Assembly: GCA_023266435.1 (NCBI GenBank)
Contig: JAHFQF010000003.1
Location: forward strand, 1 to 33,124
DNA from: Legionellales bacterium
GTDB lineage: Bacteria; Pseudomonadota; Gammaproteobacteria; Berkiellales; Berkiellaceae
Reading direction: 5' to 3'
DNA: 33,124 nt
Shown here in pieces: positions 25,161 through 33,031 of this stretch. A model generated the notes under the pieces. That model had not been told where the DNA came from. It did not search any database and saw nothing but the letters and a program-made list of their open reading frames with translations. The number at the start of each line of letters is the position of its first letter. Position 1 is the first letter of the stretch. Position numbers and translations under genes: made by a program.

Positions 25161-26804
25161 CTATACACTCGAAATCATTAGCCTAGGCCTTTGATCCCTC
25201 TCATCTGAAAAGGTCTCTGTAAGGGGGGCTGTCAACCGTTCGATGTGCAATACAGGCGCAACACCCACTTGTAATGCAGTTTCAATCGTCTGCAATGGCA
25301 CCTCTGTTGGTCTATATTGCTGAGGTAGCCGGTATTTTAAATAATATGCAATCAAGAGCCAAGCTCCTGATCCTGCTACGAGCTGAGAAAGACAGTATGC
25401 CAATGGAAAACTTTTAAAACCCAGTCCTCTTGCAAGCAGCAGATAGCAATAGATCGGGAGTTGTGTGAAAGCCAATGCATTCGTGCCCATACCTACTAGA
25501 CTTTTATCTATGCCTCTTAACCAGCCCTCACCTACAGATTTCAAGGTGTCAAAGACAATGCCTACGCACCAGAGTGACATATTTGCACGACTAAAATAGG
25601 ATTCTTCGGCATGATATAAAGGTGCAAAATAGGGAGCAATACTGACACACAGTGTATTTCCTACCACAGCCCACAAGAGCGTGCTACGAAAATAACTGCG
25701 CGTGACTTGTTGAATCTTTTTTAAATCTTTGTGAGATGCCTGTAAGTAAACAGCCAAATTCACTTTGTATTGACCTGCTAAACCCAAAGGTAATACAAAC
25801 AGCATGCGTAATGTTGAGTATCCGTTTAATGCTTTTAATGTGGCTACGCCATGAGGCGGCGCTAATACATTAAAGATCACAGCAAAGCTACCTGTTTCAA
25901 AAATTGCTGAGCCAGCATAGGGGATAGCGGCATACAACAGCTTAAAGCTATCTACAAGACTTTCTTTGACTAGCTGCCCGCGTGGACCAATTCGATGTAA
26001 TTTATCGCGATGTTTGTAAAACAGCAGCCCAGTATGTATTGCAGAAGGCAGCATTCCAGCCAAAGCAAAGGCCGATGCAAATCCTCGAATCGCCTCTAAC
26101 TCTTTAGCAGTCAAATACCAAGCTGATAAGCTTAGCAAAGCAACCGCTCGGGCACCGTTTGCCATCACATCAAAATGGCTGCTTTCTGCTGCATTCGATG
26201 CAACAATCCCAAGGACATTACTTAAAAAAAACAATGGTCCACCCGCATATAAATACTGATGAATCATTAATGTAGCGCCCTCTATGACATGCTCATCATT
26301 ATGCAATACTTGGAGTAATTGTTTAGAGGGTGCTAGTAACGCAAAACTGAACACAGATAAAGTCAGCGCTGCCATCAATGTGGTAGTCCAAGGCTTTAAT
26401 AAGGCATTATGTCTATATCCATCTGACAAAACAGGTTGAAATCGATACAACATCATACCTGCAGGAGCCAGCACTAAAAAAAGCACTGTCAAACCAGTCC
26501 CTACAATTGCAGAAGCATCTTCTTCATCGGACACAGCGCTGATTAAAGTAACGCTGATCACATCTACTAAAAATCGCAATGCCATAGCCCCGACTGCTGC
26601 ACTATATCCAGCAAGTGGTATAAAGTGCTCAGTCACTGCGGTAGATTCATCCTCCGTGGCGGACTGCTGCGTAAAATACTGATAAGTCCAGCTCCACGCG
26701 GATCGTAATCCCCGCCACACCGCATGGGCAGGTCTGGCCACAAAACGACTGTATAAGCCTTCATTCTGCATAGAGGCGCCAGAGGCAGCTGCAGATCGAT
26801 CCAT
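25161..26804 (-). CDS. MATE-type multidrug/metabolite exporter (probable)
   Basis: A 547-residue polytopic inner-membrane protein with about 12 predicted helices in two halves: roughly 60-92, 100-120, 140-160, 180-203, 215-233 and 240-262, then 287-313, 328-348, 373-396, 406-424, 438-458 and 466-490. The second half (AIPYAGSAIFETGSFAVIF, then LPLGLAGQYKVNLAVYLQ) resembles the start of the MATE C-terminal lobe, an antiporter fold that expels drugs or metabolites with H+ or Na+. It is longer than typical MATE proteins (about 450) because of hydrophilic tails of about 55 residues at each end. The ATG at 26804 has an AAGGGAAGG site. It is divergent from gst. Substrate unknown. Confidence 0.7.
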   Translation of the reverse strand: MDRSAAASGASMQNEGLYSRFVARPAHAVWRGLRSAWSWTYQYFTQQSATEDESTAVTEHFIPLAGYSAAVGAMALRFLVDVISVTLISAVSDEEDASAIVGTGLTVLFLVLAPAGMMLYRFQPVLSDGYRHNALLKPWTTTLMAALTLSVFSFALLAPSKQLLQVLHNDEHVIEGATLMIHQYLYAGGPLFFLSNVLGIVASNAAESSHFDVMANGARAVALLSLSAWYLTAKELEAIRGFASAFALAGMLPSAIHTGLLFYKHRDKLHRIGPRGQLVKESLVDSFKLLYAAIPYAGSAIFETGSFAVIFNVLAPPHGVATLKALNGYSTLRMLFVLPLGLAGQYKVNLAVYLQASHKDLKKIQQVTRSYFRSTLLWAVVGNTLCVSIAPYFAPLYHAEESYFSRANMSLWCVGIVFDTLKSVGEGWLRGIDKSLVGMGTNALAFTQLPIYCYLLLARGLGFKSFPLAYCLSQLVAGSGAWLLIAYYLKYRLPQQYRPTEVPLQTIETALQVGVAPVLHIERLTAPLTETFSDERDQRPRLMISSV

Positions 26805-26884
26805 GATCACCTTCCCTTGATTTGTTGACCAACGATGTTAACATAGCTTTTCAGAGATTGCTTTATTCGCTTAGGGAGAAAACT

Positions 26885-27496
26885 ATGAAATTATATTATT
26901 CAAAAGGCGCTTGCTCATTGGCTGTACGCATCGCATTATGCGAAATGGAGATTCCCTGTGAATTTGAGGCAGTGAATTTAAAAACCAAACAAACCGAAAA
27001 AGACGTTAACTTTCTTACTATTAATCCTAAGGGGTCGGTTCCTGCTTTATTATTAGACAACAACGAAGTCTTGACTGAAAACTCCGTCATTCAACAATAT
27101 TTGGCGGACAATTATGTCGCTACGTCTCTGTTACCTATTGCAGGCTTAAGACGTTTCCGCATTTTAGAATGGTTGAATTTTATCAGCACAGATTTACATA
27201 AAGCCTGCTCGCCACTTTTTAATGCGAAAGTCTCTGAAGAAGCCAAAGAAGAAATTTTTAAGCCCATTTTAAAAAGCAAGTTAGATTTTACCAACGCACA
27301 ACTAAAAGGCAACGACTATTTAACGGGCGAGCTGTTTAGCTTGGCAGATGGGTATCTATTCGTTGTACTCTTTTGGCTACCTGGACTCAAACTTTCTCTC
27401 TCAGATTGGCCAAATTTAGAGCAATATTTTAGTCGTGTGAAACAGCGCCCCATGGTGCAAAAAGCATTACGTGATGAAGGATTAGCGCTCAAATGA
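26885..27496 (+). CDS. gst: Beta-class glutathione S-transferase
   Basis: A 203-residue cytosolic enzyme that conjugates or transfers glutathione. It begins MKLYYSKGACSLA, with the beta-class catalytic Cys10. NPKGSVPALLLD holds the cis-Pro of the thioredoxin-like domain and TENSVIQQYLAD the glutathione-binding Glu/Ser. STDLHKACSPLF holds the conserved His of the helical C-terminal domain. It closely resembles E. coli GstA. The ATG at 26885 has GGGAG about 8 bases upstream; an in-frame start at 26822 is not supported. Its end overlaps cinA by 4 bp, so the two are cotranscribed. Confidence 0.94.
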   Translation: MKLYYSKGACSLAVRIALCEMEIPCEFEAVNLKTKQTEKDVNFLTINPKGSVPALLLDNNEVLTENSVIQQYLADNYVATSLLPIAGLRRFRILEWLNFISTDLHKACSPLFNAKVSEEAKEEIFKPILKSKLDFTNAQLKGNDYLTGELFSLADGYLFVVLFWLPGLKLSLSDWPNLEQYFSRVKQRPMVQKALRDEGLALK

Positions 27497-28752
27497 GCCG
27501 ATTACATAAAGCAGAGATCATCTCCATTGGGGATGAACTCTTGTATGGTCATGTACAAGACACGAATGCTACCTGGATCAGCAATCACTTAGGCGAGGCA
27601 GGTTTTCAAGTCATACATCGCGCCACTGTGCCAGATGAAACAGAAGCTATTTTGAGAGCCTTTCAAGAAGCAGAGGCCAGAGCAAGCGTGATCATTGTGA
27701 CCGGTGGCTTAGGTCCAACCAGCGATGATCTGACCAAGCCGTGTTTTTGTACTTACTTTGGCTGTGAACTTGTTTTAAACGAATCGGCATTAGAGGACGT
27801 GAGTACGCTTTTTGCTCGACGTGGTATCTCCCTAACAGACACCAATCGTACTCAAGCTTATCTACCTGCCGCTTGCATTAAATTAACGAATCAACTGGGC
27901 ACGGCACCTGGGATGTGGTTTGATAGAGGTGAGAAAACATTCATCGCCTTACCGGGCGTGCCCTATGAAATGATCCACTTGATGAAAGAAGAAGCGCTCC
28001 CTAGGCTGCTTAGAAAATATACGCCCCAAACTTTATTACATCGCACTATACGCACCGTGGCCATTGGCGAGTCTTATTTAGCCAATAAAATAGCAACCTG
28101 GGAAGCAGCCTTGCCGCCTGAGCTACATTTGGCTTATCTGCCTAGACCCGGTCAAGTCAAGCTACGTCTCACTACTTATGGCTTAGATGAGGCTGTATTA
28201 AAATCTCGACTGGAACAGCAGGTCGCACAATTGTTGCCACTCATTGAATCGCACGTCTATGGTTTTGAGCACACTGAATTAGAAGAAGTGGTAGGGACTC
28301 TGCTGAAAGAGAAAGGGCATACTGTTGCTGTAGCAGAAAGCTGTACGGGTGGTTATCTTGGCCATTTATTCACTAAAGTGCCAGGCGCTTCAGCGTATTT
28401 TTCTGGCGGCATCATCGCTTACAGTAACACAATCAAAGAAACCGTCTTACAGGTCAACCCGGACACTTTAAAAGAATATGGCGCCGTGAGTGAACAAACT
28501 GTTCGCGAAATGGCACTCGGCTTGCGTCAACTTTTTAAAACAACGCATGCCGTTGCTGTCAGTGGGATTGCTGGTCCAGATGGCGGCACACCAGATAAAC
28601 CTGTAGGCACTATTTGGATCGCTGTTGCCAATGAAACAGAAGTGCAGACCAAAAAATTCATTTTACACACAGATAGGTTAGTCAATATAGAGTTTTCAGC
28701 AATCCATGCCTTAAATGGATTACGCAAACTCTTATTAAAACAAGCCTGGTAA
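27493..28752 (+). CDS. cinA: CinA, full length (nucleotide pyrophosphatase-like domain plus NMN amidohydrolase domain)
   Basis: A 419-residue two-domain protein. The N-terminal MoaB-like domain (about 5-170) has ISIGDELL and GGLGPTSDD (71-79) and in characterised homologues hydrolyses ADP-ribose. The C-terminal PncC domain (about 260-415) has AESCTGG (281-287) and SGIAGPDGG and deamidates NMN in pyridine nucleotide salvage. Many enterobacteria keep only the short PncC; here both domains are intact. The ATGA overlap with gst suggests translational coupling. Family B repeat copy 2 and a terminator follow. Confidence 0.94.
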   Translation: MSRLHKAEIISIGDELLYGHVQDTNATWISNHLGEAGFQVIHRATVPDETEAILRAFQEAEARASVIIVTGGLGPTSDDLTKPCFCTYFGCELVLNESALEDVSTLFARRGISLTDTNRTQAYLPAACIKLTNQLGTAPGMWFDRGEKTFIALPGVPYEMIHLMKEEALPRLLRKYTPQTLLHRTIRTVAIGESYLANKIATWEAALPPELHLAYLPRPGQVKLRLTTYGLDEAVLKSRLEQQVAQLLPLIESHVYGFEHTELEEVVGTLLKEKGHTVAVAESCTGGYLGHLFTKVPGASAYFSGGIIAYSNTIKETVLQVNPDTLKEYGAVSEQTVREMALGLRQLFKTTHAVAVSGIAGPDGGTPDKPVGTIWIAVANETEVQTKKFILHTDRLVNIEFSAIHALNGLRKLLLKQAW

Positions 28753-28820
28753 AGCAAGGAGCACAGAGCATGACCGGAGTGCCTGGCTTTGGTGCTTACA
28801 AAACTCCGAGCTGGGGTTTT
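28749..28820 (+). repeat. Dispersed intergenic repeat, family B, copy 2
   Basis: This 72-bp element starts with the same GTAAAGCAAG as 25137-25128 (minus strand) and ends with a 28-base block matching 22 of 28 positions there, including AAAACTCCGA. The inner 34 bases differ. It begins at the cinA stop codon and supplies its terminator. Confidence 0.55.
28800..28820 (+). terminator. Terminator between cinA and the MHS transporter gene (probably bidirectional)
   Basis: AAAACTCC (28800-28807), loop GAGCT and GGGGTTTT (28813-28820) form an 8-bp stem with one U-G pair, ending in Ts; the reverse strand gives GGAGTTTT. It lies between the convergent 3' ends of cinA and the transporter gene. Confidence 0.65.
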
Positions 28821-28848
28821 GCTAATATCCAAGCATGTCTGCCAGGTT

Positions 28849-30051
28849 TTATTTTTCTTTGATTGCGCTCAAAGCCAAGATAGCAGCCCCAGAAACCAGA
28901 TAGCCAGGTCCTAGCGGATACCCTGCACTGACTAGTTTTTGTGCAACCATGGGAGCAGTACCACCAAAAAAGGCGGCCGAAAAATTCCATCCCAAACCCA
29001 CCCCGGTGCAACGGATAGTGGGCGGCAGTTGCAGAAAAAGGAAATAGGCAATGCTGGCAGTCACCAAAGCATCAAACACCGTAAATAGGATGAGCGCCTG
29101 GGCTATCCAGCTATGATTGTCTGCCTGTGCCGCAAAGAACATCCAGGGTGCAGTCAAGGCCATCCCAATTGCCCCCAGCCTTAAAATCCAAGTATTGTGT
29201 TTTTCACCCCAGAAAAAAGCAATGAGCGGCGCAAAGAGCGCTACCCCTAACTCACAGAGCGAGCAATATACATACGCTGTAGAAATTCCGAGCGTAGTAT
29301 GCTTGGCTAAATAAGCAGCATAGTATCCATTACAGGTATAAACAAACACACAGACAAAAATAGAAGTTAACACGATCCTCAGCATGGGAATTGGATAGTG
29401 CATTAAAGCCGTAATGGGATTGCGTTGAATACGATGCTGGGATTGCATCTCACGAAATACTGGTGTCTCTGCTAGTTTGAAGCGAAACAGCGCTAAAATC
29501 AGAGCCAGAGCGCCTACTATCAAAAATGGCCAGCGCCAATGCGTGTCACTGACCGCATAATGAGAGAGTAAAGAGACGATACTGCCCCCCACACACATAC
29601 CCCCTGCACTGGCGGCAATAATCAGTGCCCCTGAAAACGGTTTGGGAGAATGCTCCATCAAATAAATGGCTGAGCTCTGATACTCACCTGAAACAGCGAT
29701 GCTTTGCAAAATACGAAAAAATAACAATAAAGCGGGCGCAAGCATGCCTACTGATGCATACGTTGGCAAAGTCCCCATCCCCAATGTCGCGACACCCATT
29801 AAGAGGATCGCAAATATCATAGGGGGTTTACGCCCTAGGCGGTCAGAAAAATAGCCAAACAAAAGGGCGCCCAGTGGTCTAAAAAAATACGCTGTAGCAA
29901 ATAGTCCGTAAGTCATGATCAAGCCAGCCGATTCAGAAATGACTGGGAAAAATTGCTTACTCAGGGTAGGGCTTAAAAACAAATACAGACTATATTCAAT
30001 CCATTCTATAAAAGTATTAGAGACAGCAAGTGTTGTTCTAAAAAGCGTCAT
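28849..30051 (-). CDS. MFS transporter, metabolite:H+ symporter (MHS/ProP) family, second gene of the pair
   Basis: A 400-residue inner-membrane transporter with about 12 helices. The MFS motif-A loop between helices 2 and 3 reads GYFSDRLGRKPPM. The helix-4 region RILQSIAVSGEYQSSAIYLM matches the R..QG...GGE pattern of MHS symporters (ProP, ShiA, KgtP), with a GGE-to-SGE change. Such proteins import osmolytes or organic acids with protons; the substrate cannot be told. The ATG at 30051 has a GAGAG site and overlaps the end of the upstream transporter by 14 bp; a TTG at 30072 is less likely. Confidence 0.88.
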   Translation of the reverse strand: MTLFRTTLAVSNTFIEWIEYSLYLFLSPTLSKQFFPVISESAGLIMTYGLFATAYFFRPLGALLFGYFSDRLGRKPPMIFAILLMGVATLGMGTLPTYASVGMLAPALLLFFRILQSIAVSGEYQSSAIYLMEHSPKPFSGALIIAASAGGMCVGGSIVSLLSHYAVSDTHWRWPFLIVGALALILALFRFKLAETPVFREMQSQHRIQRNPITALMHYPIPMLRIVLTSIFVCVFVYTCNGYYAAYLAKHTTLGISTAYVYCSLCELGVALFAPLIAFFWGEKHNTWILRLGAIGMALTAPWMFFAAQADNHSWIAQALILFTVFDALVTASIAYFLFLQLPPTIRCTGVGLGWNFSAAFFGGTAPMVAQKLVSAGYPLGPGYLVSGAAILALSAIKEK

Positions 30052-31330
30052 GATGCTGCTCTCTTTTGCCAAAAATTTTCAGATCAGCGCGCGCGCCTAA
30101 TGAGGCTGAAAAAAAGCCGACTATACCGAGCATACCGGATAGTGCCATGAGCATCCAGGGCGCCGTGTCATCCTGGAAATACTGCATCAATGACAGCGAT
30201 ACTAGGGGCGTGGTACCACCAAACACACTCATAGATAGGTTAAATACAAACGACACACCCGTAAATCTGACGTCTTTTTGAAAACTACCAATTAATAAAG
30301 CAAATAGTGGTCCCGCAACAAAAAAGACCACCATACCTAACGCAAATATGCCTATAAACACTGGGAATAAGTGTGCTGCCGTGAGTAGCATAAAGATAGG
30401 TTTAGCCAATAGCACGAGCCCACAGCAGCCTGCTAGAAAAATGCGATGACAGCCAAACCTATCGGATAGCATACCAAAAATAGGCACCCCAATACTTACC
30501 AACAGTAGCTCTAATGAGGTCAGCAGCATACTCTGTTGTAAAGAAAATCCATGTACTAGCGTCAGGAAGGTCGGCAAAAAAACTGTGGCCAAATAAATCG
30601 TGATGCACAAGCTGGCTGTCATTAGTGTTAATGCCGTTACATCACGCCGATGATGTTTCCAAAGCGCACAAACGGGGTTAACCTGCGTGCATGATTCCTT
30701 GGATGAGACAAGAGACAACCTAAATTTTAATGCAATAATACCCAGTATCAATGAAAACAAAAAAGGTAAGCGCCAAGCAAACGCTTTAATCTCTATTTCT
30801 GTGAAGAAAAAAAGCAAGGCGCCAACTACTAAAGAGCCTACTAATACACCAAAATACGCGCTGCCTAAAATAGCGGCGCCAACAAATCCTTTTTTTTCTG
30901 GTCCAAATACTTCAGACAGATACACAGCAGCACCAGCCTCCTCACCACTGACAGCAAATCCCTGTAGTAATCGACAACAGGTCAATAAGAGCGGAGCACA
31001 CATGCCTACAGAGTCATAAGTAGGCAATAAACCAATCATCACTGTAGATAAAGTGATGATCACAATAGAAAGGACTAAGGCAGGTTTTCTGCCTTTTTTG
31101 TCCCCAATATATCCAAAAAAGAGAGCACCCAATGGACGAGTCAAATAACCACTGGCAAATACACCAAAGGTAGACAACAGTGCAGGCAGTGTTGCTGTTT
31201 GCGGAAAGAAAAGCTGCGCAATATAGCTCGACAAAAAAGCGTAAACGATAAAGTCATAAAATTCATAGACATTGCCAAACAGCGTGGCATAGAATCTCTT
31301 ATCTTGAAACAGCGCAATCAATTGATTCAT
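30038..31330 (-). CDS. MFS transporter, metabolite:H+ symporter (MHS/ProP) family, first gene of the pair
   Basis: A 430-residue inner-membrane transporter with about 12 helices, related to the gene that follows it. The motif-A loop is GYIGDKKGRKPAL and the helix-4 signature is RLLQGFAVSGEEAGAAVYL, close to the MHS consensus. The helix-1 start has YEFYDFIVYAFL, typical of ProP-like proteins. The two overlap and are cotranscribed, probably an old tandem duplication; they have diverged enough to suggest different substrates. A 16-bp palindrome sits 5 bases before the ATG at 31330, where a ribosome binding site would be expected. Confidence 0.9.
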   Translation of the reverse strand: MNQLIALFQDKRFYATLFGNVYEFYDFIVYAFLSSYIAQLFFPQTATLPALLSTFGVFASGYLTRPLGALFFGYIGDKKGRKPALVLSIVIITLSTVMIGLLPTYDSVGMCAPLLLTCCRLLQGFAVSGEEAGAAVYLSEVFGPEKKGFVGAAILGSAYFGVLVGSLVVGALLFFFTEIEIKAFAWRLPFLFSLILGIIALKFRLSLVSSKESCTQVNPVCALWKHHRRDVTALTLMTASLCITIYLATVFLPTFLTLVHGFSLQQSMLLTSLELLLVSIGVPIFGMLSDRFGCHRIFLAGCCGLVLLAKPIFMLLTAAHLFPVFIGIFALGMVVFFVAGPLFALLIGSFQKDVRFTGVSFVFNLSMSVFGGTTPLVSLSLMQYFQDDTAPWMLMALSGMLGIVGFFSASLGARADLKIFGKREQHHDAF

Positions 31331-31334
31331 AAAT

Positions 31335-31350
31335 TAAGAAAGCTTTCTTA
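31335..31350. promoter_or_regulatory. 16-bp perfect palindrome before the MHS transporter pair
   Basis: TAAGAAAGCTTTCTTA is fully self-complementary and ends 5 bases before the start codon at 31330. No Shine-Dalgarno sequence is visible other than the GAAAG within it. A bound repressor would cover both the early transcript region and the ribosome binding site. Confidence 0.5.
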
Positions 31351-31443
31351 TGTTGTAATGTGGTACTCGGCATTGTACGTTAATATCTCTGAAAAGGAAT
31401 CTTTTAGTCAGACAGAAAACAATTAATCGGGCGAGCAGATCGC

Positions 31444-31461
31444 ACCAACTAATAAGTTGGT
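31444..31461. repeat. Short hairpin between the transporter pair and the IS3 remnant
   Basis: ACCAACT (31444-31450) and AGTTGGT (31455-31461) are exact reverse complements around AATA. There is no T tract, so a terminator role is weak. The rest of 31351-31499 shows no gene. Confidence 0.3.
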
Positions 31462-31499
31462 CAATTAGCTCATGCAGCTTGAAGCATTAAAATTTTGAA

Positions 31500-32075
31500 A
31501 AATTGAGTGATGAAAATGCTGAGATAGCTGATTGGTTGATTCGATTAATGCGAAGCCAGCGCAATTGGGGGCTTTGGGATATGTTTTTCTTATCTGCGTA
31601 ATGTGAAGGGTTTTAAGTGGAATCACAAGCGTGTGTACAGGATTTACCGAGCACTATCGCTGAATCTGCGCATCAAGCCCAAGAAACGAAGAATCAGGGA
31701 AAAGCCGGCGGCATTGGCGGAGCCAGATGCAATCAATCAGTGCTGGTCGATGGACTTTATGCATGACCAATTGCAAAATGGCAGAAGCTTTCAACTATTG
31801 AATGTTATTGATGACTTTAATCGCGAAGGACTTGGTATTGAAGCAGACTTTTCATTACAACCTGTCGAGTGATCCGAACGTTAGAGCAGATCATGGAGTG
31901 GCGAGGTAAGCCAAAAATAATTCGATGCGACAACGGACCTGAATATATTAACGCGGAGTTAACTGAATGGAGCAAAAAGAACGGGATAAAGATTGCTTTC
32001 ATCCAACCAGGAAATCCGCAACAGAATGCCTATGTGGGGCGCTATAATCGAACTGCCCGATGTGACACCTTGCAA
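31500..32075 (+). pseudogene. IS3-family transposase (OrfB) remnant, frameshifted, truncated and catalytically dead
   Basis: Joined across frames, this reads as the rve/DDE integrase half of an IS3-family OrfB: KLSDENAEIADWLIRLM, NHKRVYRIYRALSLNLRIK, INQCWSMDFMHDQ (first Asp), NVIDDFNREGLGIEADF, IIRCDNGPEYI (second Asp) and QPGNPQQNAYVGRYNRT. An extra G in the G5 run at 31567-31571 breaks the frame before NHKRVYR. A second break at about 31864-31866 separates FSLQP from RVIRTLEQI. The codon at 32037-32039 is GGG (Gly) where the family has the third catalytic residue, Glu. Homology starts abruptly near 31500 and fades near 32075, so both ends are missing, along with OrfA and terminal repeats. 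Confidence 0.88.
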
Positions 32076-32193
32076 ATAATGACCGAGCTCACCAAGGTAA
32101 AATGTGCTGTGAAAGAACACCATATGCACTTTGCTTGACTTGAAGAAGGTGGGGCCGAAAAGAATACAGCTCAAATCTAACCGTACAGACGCT

Positions 32194-32295
32194 CTGGTAA
32201 AACCAGGAAACTGTCAGATCGGTTTTGAGCCACTACATATACAGTGTGAGATTAAGTCTGGTCTTTTAGAGCTTATAATGTGCTGGTTTTACCAG
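32194..32295. repeat. 13-bp inverted repeat pair past the IS remnant
   Basis: CTGGTAAAACCAG (32194-32206) and CTGGTTTTACCAG (32283-32295) are exact reverse complements, 76 bases apart. Each unit is itself nearly palindromic. The right unit lies within the last codons of the gene ending at 32273. They could be ends of a small element, sites for a dimeric protein, or part of a terminator. The stretch 32076-32272 holds no credible gene. Confidence 0.4.
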
Positions 32296-33031
32296 GGCCT
32301 TCTTTTGTTTTTACCGGCCCTGCAGTCATCGGAGATGGATTGGGCGAAGTCTGAGTCTGAGGCTGAGTTTTTAGTAAATTGAATGCTGCTGTCATTGGCG
32401 CATTCGCTTTTGTTAGAAAGACCGGTTCATTATCGGGGCGAGCTATTGGAAGTTCTTTTAGTGGAGTTTCGGCATGCTTAAAGGCTCGTCTTTCCTTTTC
32501 TTCTACAAGCCGACTCTGATGACTATCATCATGAAGTTTGGTCCCTGTGATTTCATCTATCTTCATATGTTTAGCATTGAGATCTTTCTCCAAATAAAAG
32601 TATATTTTTTCTCCGCTTTTGTTTCGAACACAGAGTCCCTCGGGTGCTAGCATAGCATATTTATCTGTTGCTAAAATCCGTTTAATCTCGCTCTTAATAT
32701 GCTCATCATTCACTTCTAGGACAACAAATTCTACTGCGTTAACAAGCTTAGGATGTCCAGCCGCATCTTTACGCATCCACGAACAATTAGCATGTATATT
32801 CATTTGATCAAGGATTTTTTCAATATCGCCAGTATTCTCTATATTAATTGAAACTTCAAGCACACTCACACCTTTTTTTCCCCCCTTGAAATACCTTTGG
32901 AGATCTTTGCGATGCTGTTCTAGCTGGATTATCTCTCGTGATTTTCTTAGGTTATAAACAGAGTCTATTCCCTCTTCGGGTAGCGTGTTTTCAGACCGTT
33001 CCGGAAGTTTATGTCCTTCAGCGAGATCCAT
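32273..33031 (-). CDS. Unrecognised protein, probably the 3' part of a larger frameshifted gene
   Basis: An open frame of 252 residues from an ATG at 33031, which has no ribosome binding site (it is preceded by an A7 tract and CGGCTT). No family is recognised. Residues about 25-50 are charged and helical, and 55-165 look like an alpha/beta domain with SVLEVSINIENTGDIEKIL and AVEFVVLEVNDEHIKSEIKR. The last 60 residues are Pro/Thr/Gln/Lys-rich and probably disordered. There is no signal peptide or membrane segment. The frame just upstream (32965-33124) encodes a similar charged helix, so the true gene probably starts outside the window. Location beside an IS remnant and the unstructured tail would suit a host-directed effector, but that is a guess. 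Confidence 0.55.
   Translation of the reverse strand: MDLAEGHKLPERSENTLPEEGIDSVYNLRKSREIIQLEQHRKDLQRYFKGGKKGVSVLEVSINIENTGDIEKILDQMNIHANCSWMRKDAAGHPKLVNAVEFVVLEVNDEHIKSEIKRILATDKYAMLAPEGLCVRNKSGEKIYFYLEKDLNAKHMKIDEITGTKLHDDSHQSRLVEEKERRAFKHAETPLKELPIARPDNEPVFLTKANAPMTAAFNLLKTQPQTQTSPNPSPMTAGPVKTKEGPGKTSTL

Noticed and set aside
31199..31426. Plus-strand frame of 75 codons opposite the first MHS transporter's start
   Set aside because: It overlaps a certain gene antisense and its palindrome; no motif.
31959..32174. Minus-strand frame opposite the IS3 remnant
   Set aside because: Explained as the antisense shadow of the transposase fragment; no ribosome binding site.
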